From Streptomyces sp. NRRL WC-3742 (GTDB lineage Bacteria; Actinomycetota; Actinomycetes; Streptomycetales; Streptomycetaceae): a DNA stretch of 43,752 nucleotides. This document shows positions 33,299 to 43,752 of this stretch, piece after piece; positions within the stretch are counted from its first letter, which is position 1; each line of letters begins with the position of its first letter. The position numbers were made by a program, and so were the translations under genes. Below the pieces are notes generated by a model, which ran no database searches, was not told the DNA's origin, and saw only the letters and a list, made by a program, of their open reading frames with translations. The stretch is taken from NCBI RefSeq assembly GCF_000720635.1, contig NZ_JOCF01000064.1, positions 1 to 43,752 of the forward strand. The letters run 5' to 3'.

Positions 33299-34426
33299 TC
33301 AGCGGGCCAGCAGCCGGCCGCGGACGAGGCCCGAGACCGTGCCGCCGGCCGCCGCCACCCAGGCGGCGAGGAGCAGCACGTACAGCCCGGTGGCGAGCCC
33401 GGTGAAACCGCCGAAGCCGGTGTGCCGGGCGAGCGCGGAGGCGCCGGTGACGCAGGTTCCGACGGGGAAGGTGTACGCCCACCAGGTCATCGCGAAGGGC
33501 ATCCCGGCGCGGCGGGCGCGCAGGTTGGCGGCGGCCGCGACGGCCAGCCAGAGCATCGCGACGGCGATCACCGCGACGCCGTACAGCTCGGCGAGGGCCG
33601 CCATGGCGGGCGCCAGCGCCGGCAGCACCGGGCGGGCGGCGTCGGAGAGCTGGTGGACGGCGGTGACGGACTGGCCGAGCGGCCCGAGCACCAGGAACAG
33701 CGAGGGGGTGAGCACCAGGGTGGGCAGCTTGCTGTGGAACAGCCCGGTGAACACCACGGGCAGCATCACCAGCGTGGCCAGCAGCCCGATCCCGAACAGC
33801 CCCCAGCAGCCGTACAGCATGGCCTCCTGCGCCCGCCCGGCCGGCAGGTGCGGGACGAGCACCGGGCCGCAGGCCGAGGCGACCAGCGGGGCGACCACGG
33901 GCAGCAGCCAGGTCGGGTTGGCCTCCAGGGCGGAGACCGGGTGCCGGGTGATCATCAGGTACGGGATGCCGGCGGCCACCGCCAGCGCGTACAGGGTGCC
34001 GAGGCTCCAGAGCACCGCGTCGAGGGCGATCGCCGGGCCGGTGCCGATGACCCGGGAGCCGACCAGCATCGTGCCCAGGCCCACCGAGAGCAGGGCCATC
34101 GGCGGGCAGCCGTAGAAGACGGCGACGGCCGGGCGGTCCAGCAGCTGAGCGGCGGCCTCCTGCCGGTGCCGGGTGAGGTGGACGGCCCGGGCCGCGACCA
34201 GCACCAGCAGGGCCGCCAGGGCGAGCGCCCACATCGCCTCGCCGAAGCCGATCAGCCCGGGTACCCGTACGGGCAGGGCGGCGGCGCCGTTGGCGACGAT
34301 CGCGGTGCCCATCACGGCGGCGTACCAGTTGGGGCCGAGCTGGGCGAGGTCGAAGCGACCGCGCAGGCCGGCGCGGGTGGCGGGGCGGAGGGGCAGGCGG
34401 AGGGGGTGCGCGGCCGAAGTGGACAT
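33299..34426 (-). CDS. TDT-family transporter (TehA/SLAC1-like)
   Basis: The 375-aa membrane protein has about ten hydrophobic segments. The N-terminal FDLAQLGPNWYAAVMGTAIVANG is the typical first helix of the tellurite-resistance/dicarboxylate transporter (TDT) family, and TWWAYTFPVGTCVTGASALA is a family signature near the C-terminus. Members include TehA, malate exporters and SLAC1 anion channels; the substrate here is unknown. ATG 34426 lies 70 bp from the divergent LysR gene, which is probably its regulator. Confidence 0.87.
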   Translation of the reverse strand: MSTSAAHPLRLPLRPATRAGLRGRFDLAQLGPNWYAAVMGTAIVANGAAALPVRVPGLIGFGEAMWALALAALLVLVAARAVHLTRHRQEAAAQLLDRPAVAVFYGCPPMALLSVGLGTMLVGSRVIGTGPAIALDAVLWSLGTLYALAVAAGIPYLMITRHPVSALEANPTWLLPVVAPLVASACGPVLVPHLPAGRAQEAMLYGCWGLFGIGLLATLVMLPVVFTGLFHSKLPTLVLTPSLFLVLGPLGQSVTAVHQLSDAARPVLPALAPAMAALAELYGVAVIAVAMLWLAVAAAANLRARRAGMPFAMTWWAYTFPVGTCVTGASALARHTGFGGFTGLATGLYVLLLAAWVAAAGGTVSGLVRGRLLAR

Positions 34427-34473
34427 GTCTCCACCGTCGCCGCCGGGCCCCGTCTCCGGTAGCGCCCGGCGTT

Positions 34474-34487
34474 CTATGAGGACATAG
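34474..34487. promoter_or_regulatory. LysR-type operator in the divergent region
   Basis: Inverted repeat CTATG-AGGA-CATAG lies 9 bp before the LysR start codon, in the 70-bp gap between the regulator and the transporter. Position and symmetry fit a LysR autoregulatory site controlling both genes. Confidence 0.55.
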
Positions 34488-34496
34488 CCTGCACCT

Positions 34497-35417
34497 ATGG
34501 CCCTCTCCCCCCACGTCCCCGAACTCGGCGCCCTGGAACTCCTGCTCGCGGTCGCTCGCCTGGGCAGCGTCGGCCGGGCGGCCACCGAGCTCGGGGTGAG
34601 CCAGCCGACCGCCAGCGCCCGGATCAAGGGCATGGAGCGCCAGATCGGCGTCCCCCTGCTGGACCGCTCCCCGCGCGGCTCCACGCCGACGGAGGCGGGC
34701 CGGCTGGTGGTCGAGTGGGCCCGGCAGGTGGTGGAGGCCGCGCAGGCGCTGGACGCCGGGATCGACGCGCTGCGGGGGCGGCGGGACGCCAAGCTGCGGG
34801 TCGTCGCCAGCCTGACCGTGGCCGAGTACCTGGTGCCCGGCTGGCTGCTCGCCCTGGCCGAGGTCAGCCCGGGGACGGCGGTGACGCTGCGGACGGCCAA
34901 CTCGGCGCGGGTCGCCGAGCACGTGCTGGCCGGGAACGCCGACCTCGGCTTCATCGAGAGCCCGACCGTCCCGGCGGGCCTGGCCGGGACGGTGGTGGCG
35001 GCGGACTCCCTGGTGGTCGTGGTCGCCCCCGGCCACCCGTGGGCGCGGCGGCGCACCCCGCTCACCGGGCCGGAGCTGGCCGCCACCCCGCTGGTGCTGC
35101 GCGAGCCGGGCTCGGGCACCCGGGAGGTGCTGGAGGCGGCGCTGGCGCCGTACGGGGGCGCGGCGCTGCCCCGGATGGAGCTGGCCTCGACCACGGCGCT
35201 CAAGGCGGCGGCGATGACGGGCGCCGGGCCCGTCTGCCTGAGCGAACTGGTGGTGTCGGAGGAGCTGGCCACCCGCCGGCTGGTCGCGGTGCCGCTGGCG
35301 GACGGGCTGGACCTGCGGCGCCCGCTGCGCGCCGTCTGGCCGCAGGGGCAGCGGCCGGGCGGGCCGGCCCGGGAGCTGCTGTCGCTGACCCGCAGCAGCC
35401 GGAGGAGCCCGACCTGA
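34497..35417 (+). CDS. LysR-family transcriptional regulator
   Basis: The 306-aa protein has an N-terminal winged HTH (LELLLAVARLGSVGRAATELG, SQPTASARIKGMERQIGVPLLDRS) and a periplasmic-binding-like effector domain starting at about residue 95 (LRVVASLTVAEYLVPGWLLALAE, LGFIESPTVP, VVVVAPGHPWARR). It is divergent from the TDT transporter and probably responds to its substrate. No ribosome site is evident, and the mRNA may have a short leader. clpB follows 92 bp downstream with its own promoter. Confidence 0.92.
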   Translation: MALSPHVPELGALELLLAVARLGSVGRAATELGVSQPTASARIKGMERQIGVPLLDRSPRGSTPTEAGRLVVEWARQVVEAAQALDAGIDALRGRRDAKLRVVASLTVAEYLVPGWLLALAEVSPGTAVTLRTANSARVAEHVLAGNADLGFIESPTVPAGLAGTVVAADSLVVVVAPGHPWARRRTPLTGPELAATPLVLREPGSGTREVLEAALAPYGGAALPRMELASTTALKAAAMTGAGPVCLSELVVSEELATRRLVAVPLADGLDLRRPLRAVWPQGQRPGGPARELLSLTRSSRRSPT

Positions 35418-35432
35418 GCCCGACCTCTCAAA

Positions 35433-35453
35433 GTTGAGCGGAATAGACTCAAG
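35433..35453 (+). promoter_or_regulatory. HspR operator (HAIR) before clpB
   Basis: GTTGAGC-N7-ACTCAAG matches the HAIR consensus CTTGAGT-N7-ACTCAAG at 12 of 14 positions. TTGAGC (35434-35439) can also serve as -35, with TAGTGC (35455-35460) or CATGCT (35460-35465) as -10. HspR control of clpB is established in Streptomyces. An extra half-site makes CTCAA-AG-TTGAG at 35427-35438. Confidence 0.88.
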
Positions 35454-35509
35454 GTAGTGCATGCTGTACGTAGCAACCGAGTGAAGGACGACGAGGAGGC
35501 CCCCCAGCA

Positions 35510-38116
<2,607 letters not shown>

Positions 38117-38133
38117 CCGCAGGAGCACCCTCG

Positions 38134-38179
38134 GTACGGGCCGCCGCCCCCTGCTCCACGCAGGGGCGGCGGCCCGTAC
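38134..38179. terminator. Bidirectional terminator between clpB and the XRE gene
   Basis: A long inverted repeat with about 19 paired bases (GTACGGGCCGCCGCCCC... with ...GGGGCGGCGGCCCGTAC, one bulged C) and a short loop. It lies between convergent genes. Confidence 0.85.
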
Positions 38180-38187
38180 GGCAACCC

Positions 38188-38472
38188 CTAGTCGGCCATC
38201 ACGCTGGGTTCACGCCTGCGGGTGCGGTCCCGCCAGCTGCGCGCCAGGCGGTGCAGTTCGGCGCCCTGGGAGTCCGGCAGGTTCCAGGTCTGGGTGAGCA
38301 GCCGCAGCGTGGAGACCCTGGGACAGGACACCCCCCGCTCCAGGTCACGGATCGAGCGGACGCTCAACCCCGAAGCCTCCCCCAGCTGCTCCTGCGTCAT
38401 GCCCCGGTCCAGCCGTATGCCCCGCAGCAGCGCCCCCAGCGATACCCCCTCATCGACCAACGGCCTGTCCAC
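38188..38472 (-). CDS. XRE-family HTH regulator, 94 aa
   Basis: A single HTH domain: LGALLRGIRLDRGMTQEQLGEASGLSVRSIRDLERGVS in parts, then RVSTLRLLTQTWNLP and a basic tail (RSWRDRTRRREPS). It is similar to the N-terminal HTH of actinobacterial XRE/AfsR-adjacent regulators but has no effector domain. It could act by dimerising on its own promoter. The upstream non-coding region is about 380 bp. Confidence 0.85.
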   Translation of the reverse strand: MDRPLVDEGVSLGALLRGIRLDRGMTQEQLGEASGLSVRSIRDLERGVSCPRVSTLRLLTQTWNLPDSQGAELHRLARSWRDRTRRREPSVMAD

Positions 38473-38853
38473 GTCTCTTCCCCCTTGTGTAGGTGTTTCT
38501 CAACTCGCCCTTGCGAAACGGGTGTTACCGACAGCGAGTTCCGTCGCACGCTAACCGCATCCGAATCGCTCGGCAGGCGAACCGTCGGGCCCGGGGCGTG
38601 ACGTGGCTCACTCCCGGCCCGGCCCGCGCCCGGCTGGGCACCCAGCGTGACCGATTCCGCCCCGAACACCCGGAACGCCCCCGCCCACGGGCCCCCGATC
38701 GCGCCCGGAAAACCCCCGCGCCGGCCCGCGCGCGAAGATCGACGCGAGCCCGGCGGCCCCTGTGAGGCAGGCCCCGAATGAGGCAGGATGGGAGGTGGAA
38801 AGGGCGGCCTCTCATTGCCGGCCACCACGTGCACTGAGGAATGAGGACCCCCA
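38473..38853. other. Intergenic region between XRE and YbjN genes
   Basis: No gene is supported. The region must hold divergent promoters for the XRE regulator and the YbjN-type gene. Its right end contains a partial repeat (TGAGGCAGG at about 38763 and 38780) and several short G-rich words. No clear -10/-35 pair could be fixed. Confidence 0.5.
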
Positions 38854-39420
38854 ATGAGCATCGACCCGTCGTCCATCCCGTCCTTCGGCCTGCCCCAGGG
38901 CGGCGGCCAGCCCGGCGGCCAGGGCGAGCGGCCGGCCGGCCCGCCGCCGATCATCGTCCCGGACCAGAACCTGGTGACCCAGCTCCTCGACCAGATGCAG
39001 CTCAAGCACGTCGTGGACGAGGAGGGCGACCTCACCGCCCCCTGGGACGGCTTCCGGGTCTACTACATGTTCCGCGGCGACCAGAAGGAGCTCTTCGCGG
39101 TCCGCTCCTTCTACGACCGCTCGTACCCGCTGGAGCAGAAGGGCGAGATCCTCGACCTGATCGACGAGTGGAACCGCGAGACCCTCTGGCCGAAGATCTA
39201 CACCCACACCCACGAGGACGGCGTCGTCCGTCTGATCGGTGAGGCCCAGATGATCGTCGGCACCGGCGTCAACCTGGACTACTTCGTCACCACCACCGCC
39301 AACTGGACCCAGGCCGCGGTCGGCTTCGAGCAGTGGATCGTGGAGCGCCTCGGCCTGCAGAAGGACATCGAGGGTGAGAACGGCGAGGACGGCTCCCCCG
39401 AGGGCACCGAGGAGTCCTGA
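38854..39420 (+). CDS. YbjN-domain protein
   Basis: The 188-aa soluble protein has a Gly/Pro/Gln-rich N-terminus (about 1-38), then a YbjN/sensory-transduction-regulator-like alpha-beta domain (LVTQLLDQMQLKHVVDEEGD, GFRVYYMFRGDQKELFAVRSFYDR, VRLIGEAQMIVGTGVNLDYF) and an acidic tail. Such folds resemble type III secretion chaperones and may bind partner proteins. No strong ribosome site is seen (weak AGGAATGAGG). The function is unknown; its position next to clpB appears conserved in Streptomyces as far as I recall. Confidence 0.82.
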   Translation: MSIDPSSIPSFGLPQGGGQPGGQGERPAGPPPIIVPDQNLVTQLLDQMQLKHVVDEEGDLTAPWDGFRVYYMFRGDQKELFAVRSFYDRSYPLEQKGEILDLIDEWNRETLWPKIYTHTHEDGVVRLIGEAQMIVGTGVNLDYFVTTTANWTQAAVGFEQWIVERLGLQKDIEGENGEDGSPEGTEES

Positions 39421-39447
39421 GCCTCCCCCTCCTCTCCGCACTCGCGC

Positions 39448-39490
39448 GGAACGGCCCGCCACCGCGATCGACGCGGCGGCGGGCCGTTCC
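39448..39490 (+). terminator. Terminator after the YbjN gene
   Basis: Perfect 13-bp arms GGAACGGCCCGCC (39448-39460) and GGCGGGCCGTTCC (39478-39490), extended inside by CCGCG/CGCGG. Confidence 0.85.
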
Positions 39491-39596
39491 CGTCCGCGCT
39501 GCCTGTCTCCGGCCTGCTTGTCCCCCGGCTTGCTTGTCCCCGGCTTCCCCGCGGCCCGATGATGACCTCGACGACGAGCCGTGAGGAGCCTTTCGC

Positions 39597-40760
39597 ATGG
39601 GTACGAGGCCGCTGCTGAACCGCCGACTGGCCGGGATGGGCACGACGATCTTCGCCGAGATGTCCGCCCTGGCGGTGAGGACCGGCTCGATCAACCTCGG
39701 CCAGGGCTTCCCGGACACCGACGGGCCTCGCGAGATCGCCGAGGCCGCCGCCGACGCCGTCCTCGACGGCCGCGGCAACCAGTACCCGCCCGGCCCCGGC
39801 ATCCCCGAGCTGCGTACCGCCGTCGCCGAGCACCAGCAGCGCTTCCACGGCCTCACCTACGACCCCGACACCGAGGTGCTGGTCACCGCCGGCGCCACCG
39901 AGGCCATCGCCGCCGCCCTGCTCGCCCTGCTGGAGCCGGGCGACGAGGTGATCGCCTTCGAGCCCTTCTACGACTCCTACGCCGCCTGCATCGCCATGGC
40001 CGGCGCCGTCCGCGTCCCGCTCACTCTCCGGGCCCCAACCTTCCGGCCCGACCTGGATGAGCTGCGCGCCCTGATCACCCCGCGCACCCGCCTGCTGCTG
40101 ATCAACACCCCGCACAACCCCACCGGCACCGTCCTCACCGCCGAGGAACTGCGCACCATCGCCGAACTCGCCGTCGAGCACGACCTCCTGGTGGTCACCG
40201 ACGAGGTCTACGAGCACCTCGTCTTCGGCACCGCCGTCCACCACCCCATCGCCGCCCTGCCCGGCATGCGCGAACGCACCGTCTCCATCTCCTCCGCCGG
40301 CAAGACCTTCTCCTTCACCGGCTGGAAGGTCGGCTGGGTGACGGCGGCCCCCGCCCTGGTCAGCGCCGTCCGCACCGCCAAGCAGTACCTCACGTACGTC
40401 AGCGCCGGCCCCTTCCAGTACGCCGTCGCCGAAGCCCTGCGGCTGCCCGACACCTACTTCGAACAGTTCCGCGCCGACCTGCTGCGCAAGCGCGACCTGC
40501 TGCTCGACGGCCTCACCGCCGCCGGTTTCCGCGCCTTCACCCCCGAGGGCACCTACTTCATCACCACCGACATCACCCCGCTCGGCGAGAAGGACGGCAT
40601 CGAGTTCTGCCGCTCCCTCCCCGAGCGCTGCGGCGTCGTCGCCATCCCCAACGCCGTCTTCTACGACGACGCCGACGCCGGCCGCAGCCTCGTCCGCTTC
40701 ACCTTCTGCAAGAAGGACGAGGTCCTGGCCGAGGCGGTGACCCGCCTCCAGCGGCTCTGA
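39597..40760 (+). CDS. PLP-dependent aminotransferase (class I/II)
   Basis: The 387-aa protein has fold-type I features: INLGQGFPDTDGP at the N-terminus, NTPHNPTGTVL, VTDEVYEHLVF, the PLP-lysine in SSAGKTFSFTGWKVGW, and a C-terminal arginine for carboxylate binding (RFTFCKKDE). It resembles kynurenine/glutamine aminotransferases and the actinobacterial DapC (N-succinyldiaminopimelate aminotransferase); the exact amino donor cannot be fixed. ATG follows GTGAGGAG. It is monocistronic between two strong terminators. Confidence 0.88.
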   Translation: MGTRPLLNRRLAGMGTTIFAEMSALAVRTGSINLGQGFPDTDGPREIAEAAADAVLDGRGNQYPPGPGIPELRTAVAEHQQRFHGLTYDPDTEVLVTAGATEAIAAALLALLEPGDEVIAFEPFYDSYAACIAMAGAVRVPLTLRAPTFRPDLDELRALITPRTRLLLINTPHNPTGTVLTAEELRTIAELAVEHDLLVVTDEVYEHLVFGTAVHHPIAALPGMRERTVSISSAGKTFSFTGWKVGWVTAAPALVSAVRTAKQYLTYVSAGPFQYAVAEALRLPDTYFEQFRADLLRKRDLLLDGLTAAGFRAFTPEGTYFITTDITPLGEKDGIEFCRSLPERCGVVAIPNAVFYDDADAGRSLVRFTFCKKDEVLAEAVTRLQRL

Positions 40761-40787
40761 GGCGACGGCTGGTTGGGGGCCTGCGGC

Positions 40788-40825
40788 GGGCCGCCTTTCC
40801 GGAAGGAATTCCGGAAAGGCGGCCC
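40788..40825. terminator. Terminator after the aminotransferase gene
   Basis: Perfect 17-bp arms GGGCCGCCTTTCCGGAA (40788-40804) and their complement (40809-40825), 4-nt loop, 28 bp after the stop codon. Confidence 0.88.
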
Positions 40826-41492
40826 TTACGCATCGAGCGAACCGGAATTCGGGAGTGATCGGCGGTTCGACGCCCTGTGACCGAACTCCCGGACGTGCCG
40901 CGCCCGAGCCGCGCCCGAGCCGCGACTTCAGGAGCCCGGCCCCGGTTCGCTGCAAACCGGACGGCTGGTCCGGTAGCGCGTTGCGCGCGACCGGCGCGCG
41001 CTGGTGTCTGCGCGCCCCCTTGAAGGGGAGCAATTCTGGCCCGACGTCCGTTCTGATCATGGCTCAACTGCCGTGAGGGACCTGCGGGTTCGATGCCCCG
41101 GAGGCATATCTGGCGATCTCTCCGGCAGGGCCGTCCGGGGCCCGCGCCCGGCCGGCGGGGGAGGGTGGCGCGTGGAGTGCGAGGGAGGCGCGCACCCCGA
41201 GCGCACGGCGCGTGAACCGGTCGCAGGAGCGCGCGCGGTGCAGAGTCGCACACCGGGTCGATCAGAGCGGGGAACCGGATGTGCTCGAAACGGTGAATGC
41301 TTGACAAAGATGGGTAAATCGCCGACGGGCCCGGTGTATTCGTGCTTCCCTGCTGCTGACTCTCCAGCCGGAATCCTTCCTTCCACGGTCGGCCGCGCCC
41401 AGGGCCGCACAGCCACGAACAGCCTCGCCATCGCCTAGGCCAAGTCGCTGCTGCTCGGCGGGCGCGCACGGAGCTGAAACGCGGAGCCGAGC
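40826..41492. other. Intergenic region without a supported gene
   Basis: About 670 bp. Several open frames exist on both strands but their composition is irregular and none has a ribosome site and family resemblance together. A TTGACA hexamer is at 41300-41305, without a matching -10 at 17-18 bp. A CGCG-rich stretch lies near 40975-41020. It may contain the promoter of the DUF2617 gene. Confidence 0.5.
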
Positions 41493-42023
41493 ATGCTCAC
41501 CACACTGCAGACCTCCTATACGGACACCCGGGCCGGTGACCTGGCCTGGTGCCTCGGCGGCGACCCGCTGCCCGCGCTCGCCGTCCGCGACCTGAGACTC
41601 GACGGCCGAGGGAACCCCGGCGCCTCCGGCACCCTGCAGCTGCGGCTGCTCGGCGCCTCGCACCAGGTGGTCATCGAGGCCGGCCCCGGCAACTGCCTGG
41701 AGACCGTCGCCTGCCTGCCCGGCCGCCGCACCCCGCTGCCCGCCCGGGTCGCCAAGCAGATCGGCGGCTGGGAGTACGAGTTCGCGGCCAGGATCGAGGT
41801 GATGCCGCCGCACGACTTCGCGGCCCGCGCCCAGGAGATCCTGGCCCTGGTCGAGGGCCATCCGCGGGGCCTCGCCGGGGTCTTCCCGGGGGACCCGAGC
41901 GCCTTCACCGCGCTGGTCACCCAGGGCGGCACCGACCGGCTCCTCTGGCGCACCTGGCACGCCTACCCGCAGGAGGGGCAGCTGGTCTGCACCCGCTCCT
42001 CGCTCGTGGTGTCGGGGGCATGA
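41493..42023 (+). CDS. DUF2617 protein
   Basis: The 176-aa soluble protein has a beta-rich N-terminal half (LQTSYTDTRAGDLAWCLGG, LQLRLLGASHQVVIEAG) and a conserved segment IGGWEYEFAARIEVMPPHDFAARAQEIL, followed by PGDPSAFTALV and WRTWHAYPQEGQLVCTRS. DUF2617 genes typically stand directly before a membrane spermidine-synthase-like gene, as here. The molecular role is not known. ATG 41493 has GGAG at 6-9 bp. Confidence 0.85.
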   Translation: MLTTLQTSYTDTRAGDLAWCLGGDPLPALAVRDLRLDGRGNPGASGTLQLRLLGASHQVVIEAGPGNCLETVACLPGRRTPLPARVAKQIGGWEYEFAARIEVMPPHDFAARAQEILALVEGHPRGLAGVFPGDPSAFTALVTQGGTDRLLWRTWHAYPQEGQLVCTRSSLVVSGA

Positions 42024-42165
42024 TCCGCGAGAGCCGGGACGGCACCCCCGATCCGGTCATAGCCCACGCATCGACCGCCCCCGGTTCGCACGCAGGAACG
42101 GTTCGTCAACCGAGCGGCCCGCACTGTCCGTCGAATGGGCGCAGCTATCCGTCCCGCACGTCCCC

Positions 42166-42171
42166 TAGCGT
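42166..42171 (+). promoter_or_regulatory. -10 element, leaderless transcript likely
   Basis: TAGCGT ends 6 bp before the GTG at 42178, placing the transcription start on the start codon itself. No ribosome site exists between them. The -35 is not recognisable. Confidence 0.5.
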
Positions 42172-42177
42172 TTGTTC

Positions 42178-43752
42178 GTGATCAACCATCCGGCCGGTCC
42201 CCCCGCCCACGCGGGAGTGGACCTCGACGACGGCACCCCTCCCCGGCCCGGGCGCGGGCTCGTCCCCCTGCCCGCCCGCCGTCGGTCCCGGCTGCGCTCA
42301 CACCCCCGGCTCGCCCGGCTGACCGTCCTGCTGGCCGCGTTCGTCTGCGCGGCCTGCGGGCTGGTGTACGAGCTCGAACTCGTCGCGCTCGGCGACTACC
42401 TGCTCGGGGACACCGTCACCCAGACCTCGGTGGTGCTCTCCGTCATGGTGTTCGCGATGGGCCTCGGCTCGCTGCTCGCCAAGCGCTTCACCCGGCGGCC
42501 CGCCACCGCCTTCGCCCTCGTCGAGTGCGCGCTGGCCCTCACCGGCGGCCTCTCCGTCCTCGCCCTCTACTCCTGCTGGGCCTGGATCGGCCGCTACCAG
42601 GCCGCGATGGTCGGCCTGACCTGCCTCATCGGCATCCTCATCGGCGCCGAGATCCCCCTGCTGATGACCCTCATACAGCGCATCCGGCGCGAGGACGCCG
42701 GCCGTGCCGTCGCCGACCTCTTCGCCGCCGACTACGTGGGCGCGCTCATCGGGGGCCTCGCCTTCCCCTTCCTGATCCTGCCCACCCTCGGGCCGGGCGA
42801 CGGCGCGCTCCTGACCGGCGCCGTCAACGCCGTCGCCGGGGCCGCCGTGGTGCTCTGGCTGTTCCGCGAGGAACCCGCCCCCCGGATACGACGGCTGCTC
42901 TGGGCCGGCTGCGCCCTCGTCCTCGCGCTGCTCGCGGCCGCCGCCGCGGGCTCCGACGGCATCGAACGCGCCGCCCGGCACGCGCTCTACGGCGACCAGG
43001 TGCGCTACGCCACCCGCAGCCGCCTCCAGGAGATCGTGCTCACCGGCCCGGCCGAAGGCCCCCTGAGGCTCTACCTGGACGGGCGGCTCGCGGTCTGCGG
43101 GCCCGACGAGTACCGGGGCAGCGAAGCCCTGGTCCACCCCGCGATGGCCGCCGGGCCGGACGCCCGGGTCCTGCTCCTCGGCGGCGGCGACGGCCTCGCC
43201 CTGCGGGAGGTGCTGCGGCACCGGGGCGTCCGCTCCGTCGAGCTCGTGGACGCCGACCCGGCCCTGCCCCGACTCGCCCGCACCGACCCGGGCCTCGCCG
43301 CCCTGGGCGGGCACTCCATGGACGACCCCCGGGTGCGGGCCACCGCCGCCGACCCGATGGCCTGGCTGCGCGGCGCCGCCGACGGCCCGTACGACGTGGT
43401 GCTCGCCGACCTGCCGGCCCCCGCGGACGGCGGGCCGGTCAAGTTCCACTCCCAGGAGTTCTACGGCCTCGCCGCCCGGCTCCTCGCCCCCGGCGGGCGC
43501 CTGGCCGTCCGCGGCGGCGGGAAGGAGGACGGGCTCTGGCCGATCGAGTCCGGCCTGCGGGCCGCGGGCCTGCGCACCACCCCGTACGCCGTCCCCGGCA
43601 GCGCCACCGCCGCCTGCCGGCCCGGGCCGGGCGACGCGGCCGCGACGCAGGACTTCCTCCTCGCCGCCGCCGACCGGCCCCCGCTCGCCCTCGCCCCCGA
43701 CGCCCCGCCCCCGCGCACCCTCGACCCCGACACCCTCCGCACCTCCACCGCC
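42178..43752 (+). CDS. Membrane spermidine-synthase-like protein (3'-truncated by window)
   Basis: 525 codons are visible and the frame remains open at the window edge. A Pro/Arg-rich N-terminus precedes about six membrane helices (from LTVLLAAFVCAACGLVYELEL to the segment near residue 260). The C-terminal cytoplasmic half is a SpeE-like methyltransferase fold: VLLLGGGDGLALREVL, VELVDADPAL and DVVLADLPAP. The family is annotated as polyamine aminopropyltransferase, but membrane-fused forms have uncertain substrates. The usual GGGDG is present; DVVLADLPAP replaces the D(S/T)xDP of true spermidine synthases, which argues for a different substrate. The start is GTG 42178, probably leaderless. 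Confidence 0.85.
   Translation, partial: MINHPAGPPAHAGVDLDDGTPPRPGRGLVPLPARRRSRLRSHPRLARLTVLLAAFVCAACGLVYELELVALGDYLLGDTVTQTSVVLSVMVFAMGLGSLLAKRFTRRPATAFALVECALALTGGLSVLALYSCWAWIGRYQAAMVGLTCLIGILIGAEIPLLMTLIQRIRREDAGRAVADLFAADYVGALIGGLAFPFLILPTLGPGDGALLTGAVNAVAGAAVVLWLFREEPAPRIRRLLWAGCALVLALLAAAAAGSDGIERAARHALYGDQVRYATRSRLQEIVLTGPAEGPLRLYLDGRLAVCGPDEYRGSEALVHPAMAAGPDARVLLLGGGDGLALREVLRHRGVRSVELVDADPALPRLARTDPGLAALGGHSMDDPRVRATAADPMAWLRGAADGPYDVVLADLPAPADGGPVKFHSQEFYGLAARLLAPGGRLAVRGGGKEDGLWPIESGLRAAGLRTTPYAVPGSATAACRPGPGDAAATQDFLLAAADRPPLALAPDAPPPRTLDPDTLRTSTA

Noticed and set aside
33055..33405. Plus-strand frame beginning MTAGEQVPLECMFAQLQL
   Set aside because: It runs antisense into the TDT transporter gene, lacks a ribosome site and becomes low-complexity there.
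41300..41305. TTGACA hexamer as a promoter of the DUF2617 gene
   Set aside because: No TANNNT hexamer at 17-18 bp spacing; 190 bp from the start codon.
40855..41438. Short frames on both strands in the 40.8-41.5 kb gap
   Set aside because: Irregular codon bias, no family resemblance, frames on both strands equally open. Treated as intergenic.

Overview
The window is a roughly 72% GC actinobacterial chromosome segment, most likely from Streptomyces or Kitasatospora. Reasons: strong GC bias at third codon positions, frequent GTG starts, a dnaK-grpE-dnaJ-hspR operon and a clpB gene that carry HspR (HAIR) operators, and a RepSA-type integrative element in a tRNA gene.

Region 1 (117-12569) is a complete actinomycete integrative and conjugative element (AICE) of about 12.4 kb in the 3' end of a tRNA-Gly(CCC) gene. 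A 44-bp direct repeat (117-160 and 12526-12569) bounds it, and the intact tRNA lies at the right end. The leftward part holds a NYN-domain nuclease-like gene, about 0.9 kb of non-coding DNA (CRP-type palindrome, large hairpin, ACCCGG repeats), and a translationally coupled HTH regulator/PP2C phosphatase pair. The rightward transfer-replication operon starts behind three copies of a 16-bp operator-like word. It runs through an FtsK-like translocase, several tiny Cys-rich proteins, DUF2637 and small membrane proteins, a DUF6197 protein, a GGDEF protein, a short cytosine-C5 methyltransferase, RepSA, Xis and a tyrosine integrase.

Region 2 (12600-24303) is housekeeping: a zinc-ribbon protein, dcd (apparently leaderless), an AlaX-like tRNA-editing protein, a Yip1 membrane protein, a mannose-1-phosphate guanylyltransferase-like enzyme, a membrane-anchored CCG-type Fe-S oxidoreductase, and dnaK-grpE-dnaJ-hspR under HAIR elements.

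Region 3 (24304-33298) is the most unusual part. Six tandem, mostly overlapping genes (32609 to 26663, minus strand) encode paralogous about 320-aa regulators. Each has an N-terminal winged-helix-like region, a central PLD-like domain with a degenerate HKD motif, and a C-terminal LuxR-type HTH. The HTH recognition segment is nearly identical in all six while the sensor halves diverge. A seventh, distant member is at 24451-25458. Between them lie a 56-aa secreted or membrane-anchored peptide gene (25531-25701, minus), a perfect 25-bp palindrome (25817-25841) and a nucleoside 2-deoxyribosyltransferase-like gene (26047-26655). I do not recognise this as a described system. A peptide-linked, multi-sensor regulatory locus is my inference.

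Region 4 (33299-43752) returns to core genes: a TDT/SLAC1 transporter divergent from a LysR regulator, clpB with a HAIR operator, an XRE regulator, a YbjN protein, an aminotransferase, a DUF2617 protein, and a membrane spermidine-synthase-like protein that runs off the right edge. Strong hairpin terminators separate most of these units.
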